From CAKSXP01 sp964539115 (GTDB lineage: Bacteria > Bacillota > Clostridia > Oscillospirales > Oscillospiraceae): DNA of 64,000 nt. This document shows positions 42,976 through 51,541 of the stretch, one piece after another; position 1 is the stretch's first letter, and each line of letters begins with the position of its first letter. The position numbers and the translations under genes were made by a program. The stretch covers positions 7,124 to 71,123 of the forward strand of contig CAZIHY010000002.1 in NCBI GenBank assembly GCA_964539115.1, in the 5' to 3' direction. The notes beneath the pieces are model-generated. The model was not told the origin of the DNA. It saw only the letters and a list, made by a program, of their open reading frames with translations, and searched no databases.

Positions 42976-44568
42976 ATGAAGGAAAACGGCATTTTGCGAC
43001 ATAAATGGTTTTTGTATGCGACAGGATTCTTCTCCGGTATGTCCGTAATGGCGATCGAGCTTGGAGCAAGCAGGCTTCTCGCGCCGTATTTCAGTTCGTC
43101 GCAAATTGTGTGGACAGTCATTATAGGCACTATCATGATCGCTATGGCGATCGGCAACGTCTGGGGCGGAAGGTCTGCTGACAAGAATCCTAACCCAAGA
43201 AAGCTCTATTATAGGATCCTGCTTGTCGCGGTATGGACTGCTCTGATTCCGCTTGTGGGGAAATATATTATCGCGGGAATAACCATTTTGCTTGCGCTGG
43301 TTGTAAAGCGTAATTTCCTTGTATGGGCCTCCTTTGCCGCCTGCATTGTGCTGTTTGTGTTTCCTCTTATGATGCTTGGAACCGTCACGCCCAGTCTTAT
43401 GAAATACGCTACCGGCAGCCTTGACGACAACGGAAAGACCGTTGGTGAACTGGAGGCGCTGGGAACCATAGGGAGTATAATAGGAACCTTCACTCCGACA
43501 TTTATAACGATACCCACGCTTGGCACCTCGCGGACATTTTTGCTTTTTGCGGCCATACTTGCGGTCATAAGCGGTATCTTCTTTATCGTTGATTCCGGAA
43601 AAGGCAAAAGGATAGCTGCCGTGATCTTTTCCGTTATAGTTGCTGTCTCAGTGTTTTTGCCGGTGACAGACAGCTTTGCCTTCTGGGAGGATAACATTGT
43701 ATATGAAGGCGAGTCTATATATAACTATCTCCAGGTCAAGGAGACAGATAAAAGCGTTATCCTTTCTACAAATGTTGCCGTAGGCGTGCAGTCGATAATG
43801 ATGAAGGGCGGGGGCCTGACGGGGATGTACTATGATTACGCAATGGCTGCGCCGCTCATGACGGATGAGCCAGAAACTGCGGAAATGCTTATACTTGGTT
43901 TGGGAACCGGCACATATGCGAATCAGTGCCTCAACTATTTTCCCGGGATGCGCATTGAGGGAGTTGAAATAGACGAGGATATAACAGAACTGGCCAGGGA
44001 GTATTTTGATCTTTCTGATAAGGTCATAGTTACCGTTGAAGACGGCAGAGCCTATCTTTCGCAGGCGGGGATGTACGACGTTATTATGGTAGATGCATAT
44101 CAGGACATAACCATACCGTTCCAGATGTCGACAGTTGAATTTTTTACAGAGATCAAGGCCCATTTGAAAGATAACGGAGTTATGGTAGTTAATATGAACA
44201 TGACGTCATCAGGTGAGGACGGGATCAATGAGTATCTTTGCGACACGATAGCCTCTGTTTTTCCAAATGTGGCTGAGATAAATGTTTTAAGCAACACCAA
44301 TACGGAGCTTTTCGCATCTCTTAATGATGGTATGCTCGGGAGATTTGAGGAAAATCGTATCAGGCTTGAGGACCCTGCACTTTATGAGCAGATGCAGAAG
44401 ATTTCCGATGGGATATGCACCGTTACTCCGGGCGATAAAATATTAACGGACGACAAAGCGCCGGTTGAGATGTTGGGAATGAAAGCGATAGATGAGATAA
44501 TAGGCGATGAGCTGGACTGGATAAGAACTGCTATAAAGTCGGGGGACTTTTCAGCAATATTGGGATAA
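42976..44568 (+). CDS. Membrane protein with a C-terminal spermidine-synthase-like domain
   Basis: 530 residues. Residues about 1-235 contain around seven hydrophobic segments resembling the MFS-like half of fused spermidine synthases (GFFSGMSVMAIELGASRLLAPYFSSS, MLGTVTPSLMKYAT). Residues about 250-520 are a SpeE-like Rossmann methyltransferase/aminopropyltransferase fold: EMLILGLGTGTYANQC (nucleotide loop), IEGVEIDEDITELAREYF, VEDGRAYLSQAG and YDVIMVDAYQDITIPFQM. The role could be polyamine transfer or a different aminopropylation; the canonical polyamine-binding DS residue pair is not clearly seen. Confidence 0.8.
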   Translation: MKENGILRHKWFLYATGFFSGMSVMAIELGASRLLAPYFSSSQIVWTVIIGTIMIAMAIGNVWGGRSADKNPNPRKLYYRILLVAVWTALIPLVGKYIIAGITILLALVVKRNFLVWASFAACIVLFVFPLMMLGTVTPSLMKYATGSLDDNGKTVGELEALGTIGSIIGTFTPTFITIPTLGTSRTFLLFAAILAVISGIFFIVDSGKGKRIAAVIFSVIVAVSVFLPVTDSFAFWEDNIVYEGESIYNYLQVKETDKSVILSTNVAVGVQSIMMKGGGLTGMYYDYAMAAPLMTDEPETAEMLILGLGTGTYANQCLNYFPGMRIEGVEIDEDITELAREYFDLSDKVIVTVEDGRAYLSQAGMYDVIMVDAYQDITIPFQMSTVEFFTEIKAHLKDNGVMVVNMNMTSSGEDGINEYLCDTIASVFPNVAEINVLSNTNTELFASLNDGMLGRFEENRIRLEDPALYEQMQKISDGICTVTPGDKILTDDKAPVEMLGMKAIDEIIGDELDWIRTAIKSGDFSAILG

Positions 44569-44569
44569 A

Positions 44570-44596
44570 AGAAAGCGTGCTTGACGCACGCTTTCT
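44570..44596. terminator. Bidirectional terminator between the SpeE-like gene and coaX
   Basis: An 11-bp stem, AGAAAGCGTGC (44570-44580) with GCACGCTTTCT (44586-44596), and a 5-base loop. On the minus strand it is followed by TTTTATCCC; on plus, by TATTATC. Confidence 0.8.
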
Positions 44597-44601
44597 TATT
44601 A

Positions 44602-45372
44602 TCATTTGACATTTCGTTTGTAGATCAGCCAAAGTCCGCGGGGTATGAGCTCAGGGTCATTTATGATACCCTTTCTGCGGCAGTATGGAAGCACGTAATT
44701 TGCCAGTTCTCCGGTTGCAATGGCGGTTATAGGCTCACCGAGTTCGTCCTCCATGCGGTCAAGCAGACCGTCAAGCAGTGCAGCGGCTCCGAAAACGACG
44801 CCGCTTCGAACGGAGTCTTCCGTCGTTTTGCAGATGACCTTGGCCGGAGCTTCAGGCGCGACGCTCGGAAGCTTTGACGCATTGCTGAGAAGTGCGTTTT
44901 GACTTAGAATGACGCCCGGTGCAATAGCGCCGCCGATATAATTTCCGTTGCGGTCAAGAACGCCCATCGCGGTTGCCATGCCCATATCTATCGTAACGCT
45001 GGGCAGGGGATAGCGGTCGAGCGCAGCCGCCGCTGCAGCGACAAAATCACCGCCCAGTTCAGACGGATCATCGATTCTGATGTTGAGGCCTGTTTTTACC
45101 CCGGGGCCGACAACGAGCGCCATCTTTCCGGAGACAAAATACAGAGCCTGACGCAGCAGGCTGGTCTGCTGTGGTACGACAGAGGCGATTATGGCGCCCT
45201 CCGCAGAACGGAGGTCAATGTTCCGCTGCGATGCCATTAGCTGTAAGAGCACTGCATACTCGTCCGCTGTGCGGGGCGTAGCAGTTGAAAAGGAACAGGA
45301 GAAGACGGCATGCTCGTCCTCTACACCGGCAAAAATAATGTTAGAATTACCTATGTCAAAAGTCAAGACCAT
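44602..45372 (-). CDS. coaX: Type III pantothenate kinase-like protein (divergent motifs)
   Basis: 256 residues with the ASKHA fold of CoaX, which phosphorylates pantothenate in coenzyme A synthesis. FDIGNSNI (5-12) is the first phosphate loop, VGPGVKTGLNIRIDDP leads to the substrate region, and GGAIAPGV follows the second phosphate loop. Two signatures differ from the usual ones as I recall them: the GADR motif reads GGDF (107-110), and the GTATT motif reads GMATA (131-135). Asp109 and Asp129 remain. It may be a divergent active enzyme or have altered function. It is convergent with the SpeE-like gene. Confidence 0.8.
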   Translation of the reverse strand: MVLTFDIGNSNIIFAGVEDEHAVFSCSFSTATPRTADEYAVLLQLMASQRNIDLRSAEGAIIASVVPQQTSLLRQALYFVSGKMALVVGPGVKTGLNIRIDDPSELGGDFVAAAAAALDRYPLPSVTIDMGMATAMGVLDRNGNYIGGAIAPGVILSQNALLSNASKLPSVAPEAPAKVICKTTEDSVRSGVVFGAAALLDGLLDRMEDELGEPITAIATGELANYVLPYCRRKGIINDPELIPRGLWLIYKRNVK

Positions 45373-45447
45373 CTTATTATCACCTCGCGTAAGTTGATTA
45401 TTATATATAATAATTTATCAAAATACTGTGCATATGTCAAACAACGC

Positions 45448-45476
45448 TTGAATTTTATATCCATAAGTGCTAGTAT
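45448..45476 (+). promoter_or_regulatory. Predicted promoter of the cupin gene
   Basis: TTGAAT (45448-45453), a 17-base spacer and TAGTAT (45471-45476), preceded by TGC. It lies 56 bases before the start codon. Confidence 0.65.
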
Positions 45477-45532
45477 GTATTTGTCAAATCGGACAATGTC
45501 CGCACCAAACAATAGAAAGGAAGTTTTTCCAA

Positions 45533-45880
45533 ATGAGCTACAAGATCGTACGCAAGACTGACGCTTATGCTTATGAGGCCCCCGGCCACTACAACATGCT
45601 CCCCACCCGTCTCCACAATCCTGATGACGTCAATGACGGCAAGCTGGTCGTCGGCCTGTCCCATTTCCTCCCCGGCGGCGGCTGCAAGTTTGGCAACAAC
45701 CCCTTGGAGTCTGTTTATTACATAATCAGCGGTGAGATGACCCTTACCACTGACGACGGCGAGACCGTTCTCCACGCCGGTGATACCTTCCACTGCGGCC
45801 CCGGCACCAACAAGGGCATCCACAACAACGGTACCGAGAGCTGCCAGATGCTCGTTTGCCTGACCAATCCTAATGCCTGA
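45533..45880 (+). CDS. Single-domain cupin protein
   Basis: 115 residues that fold as one cupin barrel: PGGGCKFGNNPLESVYYIISGEM (about 43-65) is cupin motif 1, and AGDTFHCGPGTNKGIHNNG (about 81-99) is motif 2. The usual metal His and Glu residues are reduced, so metal binding is uncertain. The reading frame strongly favours C-ending codons (CTC, ACC, GGC), as nfnAB does, which hints at high expression. Its function is unknown. It stands alone with its own promoter and a strong terminator. I chose ATG 45533 because GAAAGGAAG lies upstream. Confidence 0.85.
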   Translation: MSYKIVRKTDAYAYEAPGHYNMLPTRLHNPDDVNDGKLVVGLSHFLPGGGCKFGNNPLESVYYIISGEMTLTTDDGETVLHAGDTFHCGPGTNKGIHNNGTESCQMLVCLTNPNA

Positions 45881-45920
45881 ACTGTCCGGCAATTTACCAG
45901 TTTTGCTTAAACATAGCTAA

Positions 45921-45958
45921 AACATCCGCATGCACTAATTTGCATGCGGATGTTTTTT
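45921..45958 (+). terminator. Strong terminator after the cupin gene, overlapping the flippase 3' end
   Basis: A 14-bp perfect stem, AACATCCGCATGCA (45921-45934) with TGCATGCGGATGTT (45941-45954), a 6-base loop and a T run to 45958. Its right arm also encodes the last codons of the minus-strand flippase gene. Confidence 0.92.
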
Positions 45959-47278
45959 GGTATGTGCAGAAAACAGCCGTATTTTTGTTAGCGTGGACAG
46001 CTTTGCAATACTGAGTATAAAGTTCAGTATCTCTGTCAGATAGATAACTATTATATATCCTGTAAGGCCAAATCTCGGAATCAGTATGACTACCAGTATG
46101 ACCCCGCTCAGAGCGTCAATAATGTTGACTGTCATTGACCACATCATAGCACCCAAACCTTTAAGGCAGCCGTCTGTTACAATGTCGAGATACATTATCG
46201 GCAAAAGCGGTATAAATATACGGATATATTCCCCTGCGGCAGACGATTTGTATATCAGGGCGCCGAGAGCATCGGCAGTTGAAAACAGAAAAAGAGAACA
46301 GAAGACAGAAAAGATCAGACTTTTCATAAGCAGCTTTGATACTGTTTCAGATATGTAATCTGTCTTGCCGGATACCTGTGCTTCGGTGAGATTGGGCACA
46401 AGCGTTTCTGCCAGGGCAGATAGGAAGCAGGAGGGGAAAAGAATTATCGGGAAAACCATTCCGTTTACGGTGCCATAGCCTGCCAGTGCGGAATCGGAAG
46501 TATGCCCAGATTTTTTCAGTTCACGTGGGACCAGCAGATGCTGAAGCGTTGAAAGGGAGGTGCGTGCATAAGCTGACAGTGCAAGCGGCACCGCGATTTG
46601 AAACATGCGGGATGTTAATTTTGGAGATTTTTTCTTCTCTGAATAGTATTTGTATTTGTCTGCAAGGAATGTGATGAGAAACATAAAGAAGCCAAACACA
46701 TCGGCAAGCGTTCCAGCAAGACATACGGAAAAGCAGGAGCTTTCTATGTTGCCGTTTGCTACAGGCTTGAGAAAGGCCACCACCATGGCGATGCGTACGA
46801 GCTGCTCGCTTATCTGTATTACAGCCGATTTATAAACTCTGCCGACTGCGGTGAAATACCCTGCAAATACGGATGACAGAGACATAAAAGGCATGGATGC
46901 CGCCAAAATACGAAGACTGCGCACCGTCCTTGCGTCGCCGATCCACAGGAACCCTACCGGTTCTGCAAAGATATACAGCACAGCGAAAGCGGTAAGCCCG
47001 AAAAAGGCGCTGTAAGCCAGGCAACGCGCCATGACCATGCCCACGCCTCCGGAACGGGAAAAGCCGATCTCCTCCGAAATAAGGCGTGTAGAGGCAAATC
47101 GTATGCCCGATACAGCCAGAGTTGAACAGAGCGATCCCACGGACATTACAAGCTGGAACAGTCCGATGCCTGACGCCCCTATTCTTCCGATGAGCCATAT
47201 CTGGAACATAAGTCCGATTACCTGCATAACTAGGGATGAAGCTGTTAAAAGATAAGTGTTTCGCATGAGTGATTTCAT
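45935..47278 (-). CDS. SpoVB/MurJ-like polysaccharide or lipid flippase
   Basis: A polytopic membrane protein of 447 residues with about 12-14 hydrophobic segments, of the MATE/MVF-type oligosaccharide flippase superfamily. The N terminus RNTYLLTASSLVMQVIGLMFQIWLIGRIGASGIGLFQLV, the internal ISEQLVRIAMVV and the LKGLGAMMWSMTVNIIDALSG segment resemble SpoVB of sporulating Firmicutes, which flips a cortex precursor. MurJ is the alternative. The termini contain no other domain. The stop lies inside the cupin terminator. Confidence 0.85.
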   Translation of the reverse strand: MKSLMRNTYLLTASSLVMQVIGLMFQIWLIGRIGASGIGLFQLVMSVGSLCSTLAVSGIRFASTRLISEEIGFSRSGGVGMVMARCLAYSAFFGLTAFAVLYIFAEPVGFLWIGDARTVRSLRILAASMPFMSLSSVFAGYFTAVGRVYKSAVIQISEQLVRIAMVVAFLKPVANGNIESSCFSVCLAGTLADVFGFFMFLITFLADKYKYYSEKKKSPKLTSRMFQIAVPLALSAYARTSLSTLQHLLVPRELKKSGHTSDSALAGYGTVNGMVFPIILFPSCFLSALAETLVPNLTEAQVSGKTDYISETVSKLLMKSLIFSVFCSLFLFSTADALGALIYKSSAAGEYIRIFIPLLPIMYLDIVTDGCLKGLGAMMWSMTVNIIDALSGVILVVILIPRFGLTGYIIVIYLTEILNFILSIAKLSTLTKIRLFSAHTKKHPHAN

Positions 47279-47370
47279 ATAGAATAGCCTTCCTGTCGTT
47301 TACATATTCCTAAATTAACACAAGTGCACAAAAACAGAAAAAAAGATGTATCAAAATTATCAAATTTAAC

Positions 47371-47398
47371 TTGAAATCCCGTCAGAATATGCTATAAT
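47371..47398 (+). promoter_or_regulatory. Predicted promoter of the permease pair
   Basis: TTGAAA (47371-47376), a 16-base spacer and TATAAT (47393-47398), followed by about 118 bases of leader before the first permease gene. Confidence 0.75.
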
Positions 47399-47426
47399 AA
47401 CCATCAAAGACTATACTGATTTGTGA

Positions 47427-47460
47427 TAATTGGTATAATATTACTAATGTTTACCAATTA
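47427..47460. promoter_or_regulatory. Inverted repeat in the permease leader
   Basis: TAATTGGTA (47427-47435) and TACCAATTA (47452-47460) are perfect 9-base inverted copies 16 bases apart. It lies just downstream of the promoter and contains a second TATAAT (47434-47439). It could be a repressor site or a leader hairpin. Confidence 0.5.
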
Positions 47461-47515
47461 TGCGGATTGTATGGCCTTATGGCGTGTCAAAGAATACAAT
47501 AAAGGAGAATTCTGC

Positions 47516-48427
47516 ATGAGACTCAAAGACATCAAACGCGACTTTATAAGAAATAAGTCAGCGTATTTGTTGGCCTTGCCGGTATTGTTGTTCTTTATCA
47601 TTTTCAACTACATACCTATGGCGGGCATCATCCTCGGCTTTGAAAAATTTACGCCCAAAGCCGGCGTTTTTCTCAGTGAGTGGGTTGGCCTGAAGAATTT
47701 TATAAACTTCTTCGGCAGCTACTATTTCTGGCGACTGCTCAGAAATACGTTTTTACTTAGTTTCTTTGACCTGCTGTTTAACTTCCCGGCTCCCATCATT
47801 TTGGCTTTGCTCCTCAACGAGGTTGGAAATAAATATTTTAAGAAGGTCATCCAGACTATAAGCTACATGCCGTACTTTATATCCATGGTTGTTATGGCTG
47901 GTATCGTCCTTGACTTTGTTGCAACAGACGGCGTTATTACTAATGCTCTGAGTTCTATTGGTTTGGTCGAAAAGAAAAACCTGCTCTCTGTTCCTAGTTA
48001 TTTCCGTACTATCTTCGTTGGAACCAGTATGTGGCAGGGCCTTGGATATGGCTCCATTATCTATCTTGCTGCTCTCTCCGGAGTCGATCAGGAGCTTTAC
48101 GAGGCGGCTCGTATCGACGGCGCCGGACGCTGGAAGCAGACCATACATGTAACGCTTCCCGGAATTTCCTCAACCATAGTTATTATGCTTATTCTCCGTC
48201 TAGGGCAGTTGCTGTCGGTCGGTATGGATAAGATATTGCTTCTCTACAACCCCCTCATTTACGAAACGGCAGACGTTATCAGCACCTTCGTTTACAGAAA
48301 AGGTATTCAGGATTCGGACTACGGTTACTCAACTGCTGTTGGTCTGTTCAACTCGGTCATTAACTTCCTGCTTCTCCTAATTGCCAATGCCGTCAGCAGA
48401 AAGTTCTCCGAGACCAGTCTGTTCTAA
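47516..48427 (+). CDS. Sugar ABC transporter permease, LplB-like
   Basis: Inner-membrane permease of a carbohydrate importer (LplB/UgpA type, often for aldouronates or complex oligosaccharides). 303 residues, six predicted membrane helices, and the EAA loop EAARIDGAGRWKQTIHVTLPG (about 200-220). The N terminus KDFIRNKSAYLLALPVLLFF is typical. I chose ATG 47516, with AAAGGAG nine bases upstream; the frame opens earlier without support. It is followed by the partner permease 14 bases later. No binding protein or ATPase is adjacent. Confidence 0.92.
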   Translation: MRLKDIKRDFIRNKSAYLLALPVLLFFIIFNYIPMAGIILGFEKFTPKAGVFLSEWVGLKNFINFFGSYYFWRLLRNTFLLSFFDLLFNFPAPIILALLLNEVGNKYFKKVIQTISYMPYFISMVVMAGIVLDFVATDGVITNALSSIGLVEKKNLLSVPSYFRTIFVGTSMWQGLGYGSIIYLAALSGVDQELYEAARIDGAGRWKQTIHVTLPGISSTIVIMLILRLGQLLSVGMDKILLLYNPLIYETADVISTFVYRKGIQDSDYGYSTAVGLFNSVINFLLLLIANAVSRKFSETSLF

Positions 48428-48441
48428 GGGAGGGCGAAAAA

Positions 48442-49335
48442 ATGAAAATAAGAAAGACTCCAAGCCGCATAGTGTTCGAGATCATCAATACTATCATTCT
48501 TGTTGTTATCGCGTGCGTCTGTCTGGCGCCCATCATCCACGTTATATTCGCTTCTATCAGTGACCCCTCGCTGCTTACTCAGAGCACCGGACTTATTCTT
48601 TGGCCGCTGAGCGATTCTACACATTCTCTTACCACAAAGGGATATCAGATCGTATTTGCCAACAATAGCTTGATCAAAGGTTATGCTAACACAATATTCT
48701 ATGTTGGAGTTGGTACAACTATAAGCGTTTTTCTCACCAGCCTTGGCGCTTACTGCGTTTCCCGCAAGAAGACGATGTGGCTCAAGTACCTCATGATCAT
48801 GATCACTGCCACTATGTTTTTCCAGGGCGGTCTCATTCCTACATACCTTGTTGTCAAAAAGTGCGGTATGATCAATACCCGCTGGTCTCTGCTTATTCCG
48901 CAGGCGATTATGGTCTTTAACCTGATAATCGTTAGAACCAGTTTCGTATCGCTTCCAGACAGTCTTGAGGAGTCGGCCCAGCTTGACGGCGCGGGACATA
49001 TCACCATCCTCATTAAGATAGTTATGCCGCTGTGCAAAGCTACGCTTGCCGTTATCGCACTGTTCTATGCAGTGCAGAAGTGGAATGAATACTTCAACGC
49101 AATGATTTATCTTACTAACCGTAATCTGTATCCGCTGCAGGTTATTCTTCGTGAGATACTGATCGAGAGCAACCAGCAGTCGATCAGCTATAATACATCT
49201 GCCAGTATGGATAAGTATAAGACTCTCGTTGAGTACTGCACCATCGTTGTTGCAACACTTCCGATTCTGTGTATCTATCCGTTTATCCAGAAGTATTTCG
49301 TAACTGGCGTTATGATCGGTTCTATCAAAGGATAG
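48442..49335 (+). CDS. Carbohydrate ABC transporter permease, LplC/YtcP-like
   Basis: 297 residues and six predicted membrane helices. The EAA loop reads SLEESAQLDGAGHITILIKIVMP (about 174-196), placing it in the second-permease family (AraQ/LplC). It forms the heteromeric channel with the upstream permease. It is the last gene in the pair; the terminator follows. The solute-binding protein is not in the window, so the substrate cannot be judged. Confidence 0.92.
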   Translation: MKIRKTPSRIVFEIINTIILVVIACVCLAPIIHVIFASISDPSLLTQSTGLILWPLSDSTHSLTTKGYQIVFANNSLIKGYANTIFYVGVGTTISVFLTSLGAYCVSRKKTMWLKYLMIMITATMFFQGGLIPTYLVVKKCGMINTRWSLLIPQAIMVFNLIIVRTSFVSLPDSLEESAQLDGAGHITILIKIVMPLCKATLAVIALFYAVQKWNEYFNAMIYLTNRNLYPLQVILREILIESNQQSISYNTSASMDKYKTLVEYCTIVVATLPILCIYPFIQKYFVTGVMIGSIKG

Positions 49336-49348
49336 TATATTAAAATTA

Positions 49349-49383
49349 AAATCCCGAGCATGCATCGCATGTTCGGGATTTTT
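49349..49383. terminator. Bidirectional terminator between the permease genes and recG
   Basis: A 15-bp stem, AAATCCCGAGCATGC (49349-49363) with GCATGTTCGGGATTT (49367-49381), a 3-base loop and TTTTTC. It serves both converging transcripts. Confidence 0.88.
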
Positions 49384-51444
49384 CTAGTTCATAATTCCTG
49401 CGTTAGAGCTGAAAAGCTCATTGATATATCTGTTCAGCGCTTGATTTTCTGGTTTTGTCAGACCGGGGTCGTGACGCAGAATATCTGTCGCCGCTTCCTG
49501 CGCTTTATATAAAATTTCCATGTCCGTACACAGATCTGCGATATGCATTTCTGGCAGGCCATGCTGCCGGGAGCCAAAGAAATCGCCCGGACCGCGAAGT
49601 TTCAGATCTTCTTCTGAAATCTTAAAACCGTCATTGGTCTTACACAGTGTTTCCAATCGTTGCTTAGTGTCGGCTTTTTCATTGTTGGAAATAAGCACAC
49701 AGTAGCTTTTATGCTCACCTCGTCCTACACGCCCGCGAAGCTGATGGAGTTGACTGAGACCGAATCGCTCCGCGTTTTCGATAACGATTAGGGAAGCATT
49801 GGGTATATCAACGCCGACCTCGACCACCGTTGTTGAGACAAGAATATCTGTTTCGCCTCTGGAGAATGCAAGCATTACTGCGGCTTTATCCTTGGCCTTC
49901 ATTTTTCCGTGCAGACAGTCCACCCGCAAATCGGGAAAAACATTTTTAGCAAGCCTCTGCGAATATTCGGATACGGATTTTAAGTTCTCATCATTATCCT
50001 CGCTTTCTTCAACAGCGGGGCATACGATAAAAACCTGCCGTCCGTTTTTGACCTGTTTGCGGATAAAACTGTTGATTCTTGTACGGTAGCTTTCGTTGAT
50101 AAGGAATGTGTCCACAGTTTGCCTTCCTGGGGGCAACTCGTCGATGATCGAAATATCAAGGTCACCATACAGCATCAAAGCCAATGTGCGGGGTATAGGA
50201 GTTGCAGACATGACCAATACATGTGGTACTGATGCAGATTTTGAGTTTAGTGCCGCGCGCTGTTCAACGCCAAAGCGGTGCTGCTCATCCGTTATGACAA
50301 GCGCGAGATTCTTAAATTGAACACTTTCTGTCAAAAGAGCGTGCGTTCCTATGACAAGATCTAACCCGCCGTCTGAAAGAGCCAATCTGACAGAGCTCTT
50401 TTCTTTTGGCGTCATTGAGCCGGTGAGCAGGCCGACTCGAACGCCAAATTGGCTTAAGAAACCCTGCATTGTCTTAAAATGCTGCTCGGCCAAAATTTCC
50501 GTTGGAGCCATAAAAGCGCTCTGTTTTCCGTTTTTCCAACATAGCCACGCGGCTGCAGCGGCCACAAATGTCTTGCCGCTGCCTACGTCGCCTTGTACGA
50601 GCCTGTTCATGGCCCGTCCTCCTGTTAAATCATCAAATATCTGTGTAACGGCTTTTCGCTGAGCATTTGTTGGGGAGAATGGCATGGCGCGAAAAAATTC
50701 TTCCGCGTTATATCGGCTGAATTGTATACCGGCTGTTATACCTCGTCTGTTTCTGAGACGACCAAGGGCAGCGGCGAGTACAAAAAGCTCCTCAAAAATC
50801 AGCCGCCTGCGTGCAAGTTCAAGAGAGGCCTCGTCCTGAGGAAAATGTATATTCCTGTAGGCGAATTCTGTCTGGGCTAGTGAGAATTTCTCCCGAACTT
50901 TTTCCGGAAGAGGGTTAGTCATTTGACTGCCGCATGCATCAAGTCCGGAAGAAATAGAATTTATCAGAGTTTTTTGACTGATCCCAGAGGTAAGTCTGTA
51001 TATTGGCACTATTCTTCTTGTTATAATGCCCGCACTGTTTTCGCTTTCAAAGAGAGGATTTGGCATCTTTCTGTGCTGACCAAAACCGGATAATTTACCA
51101 TAGAAATAATAGCTTTCACCCATCTTTATTTGAGTTTTAATGTAAGTTTGGTTAAAAAAGGTTATTTCAACAGTGCCTGTGTCATCCACAGCGCGGAACT
51201 TGGTAAGTTCCATGCCTTTGCGCACCGTATTCAGACGGGGAGTTGATATGACCATAGCTTTTATACATGCAAAACTGTCTGGTTCGACAGAGGCTATATC
51301 GGCAATATTGCGTCTGTCCTCATAAGTTCTCGGAAAATATCGGACAAGATCGCTGAGCGTATATATATCGAGCTTGGCAAGCGCTTTTGCTCGCTGCTCT
51401 CCGATACCCTTTATATAGCGGACGTCAGTGTTAAGGTCAGGCAT
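49384..51444 (-). CDS. recG: ATP-dependent DNA helicase RecG
   Basis: Helicase that remodels stalled forks and Holliday junctions. 686 residues. The N-terminal wedge domain has an OB fold with DTGTVEITFFNQTY. The helicase has motif I GDVGSGKTFVAA (about 286-297), motif Ia MAPTEILAEQHF, DEQH motif II (DEQHRFG, about 389), SATPIPRTLAL motif III, and ESEDNDENLKSVSEY with RGRVGRGEHKSYC (about 574-586). It is complete, with a start at 51444 preceded by GAGGTGATC. It is divergent from mobA. Confidence 0.96.
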   Translation of the reverse strand: MPDLNTDVRYIKGIGEQRAKALAKLDIYTLSDLVRYFPRTYEDRRNIADIASVEPDSFACIKAMVISTPRLNTVRKGMELTKFRAVDDTGTVEITFFNQTYIKTQIKMGESYYFYGKLSGFGQHRKMPNPLFESENSAGIITRRIVPIYRLTSGISQKTLINSISSGLDACGSQMTNPLPEKVREKFSLAQTEFAYRNIHFPQDEASLELARRRLIFEELFVLAAALGRLRNRRGITAGIQFSRYNAEEFFRAMPFSPTNAQRKAVTQIFDDLTGGRAMNRLVQGDVGSGKTFVAAAAAWLCWKNGKQSAFMAPTEILAEQHFKTMQGFLSQFGVRVGLLTGSMTPKEKSSVRLALSDGGLDLVIGTHALLTESVQFKNLALVITDEQHRFGVEQRAALNSKSASVPHVLVMSATPIPRTLALMLYGDLDISIIDELPPGRQTVDTFLINESYRTRINSFIRKQVKNGRQVFIVCPAVEESEDNDENLKSVSEYSQRLAKNVFPDLRVDCLHGKMKAKDKAAVMLAFSRGETDILVSTTVVEVGVDIPNASLIVIENAERFGLSQLHQLRGRVGRGEHKSYCVLISNNEKADTKQRLETLCKTNDGFKISEEDLKLRGPGDFFGSRQHGLPEMHIADLCTDMEILYKAQEAATDILRHDPGLTKPENQALNRYINELFSSNAGIMN

Positions 51445-51487
51445 GAACGATCACCTCTTGTGGTATTTTATCATAAGGTAAGCGTAT

Positions 51488-51516
51488 TTGCAAAGAGCGC
51501 TTCACAGTGTTATAAT
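51488..51516 (+). promoter_or_regulatory. Predicted promoter of mobA
   Basis: TTGCAA (51488-51493), a 17-base spacer and TATAAT (51511-51516), 25 bases before the chosen mobA start. It lies in the 97-base gap shared with recG, which is divergent. Confidence 0.78.
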
Positions 51517-51541
51517 AAGTATAAAAATGGGGACAGTGTTC

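Noticed and set aside
48424..49365. A 313-codon minus-strand frame opposite the second permease
   Set aside because: The plus strand encodes an intact permease with EAA loop; the minus frame has no membrane or domain pattern.
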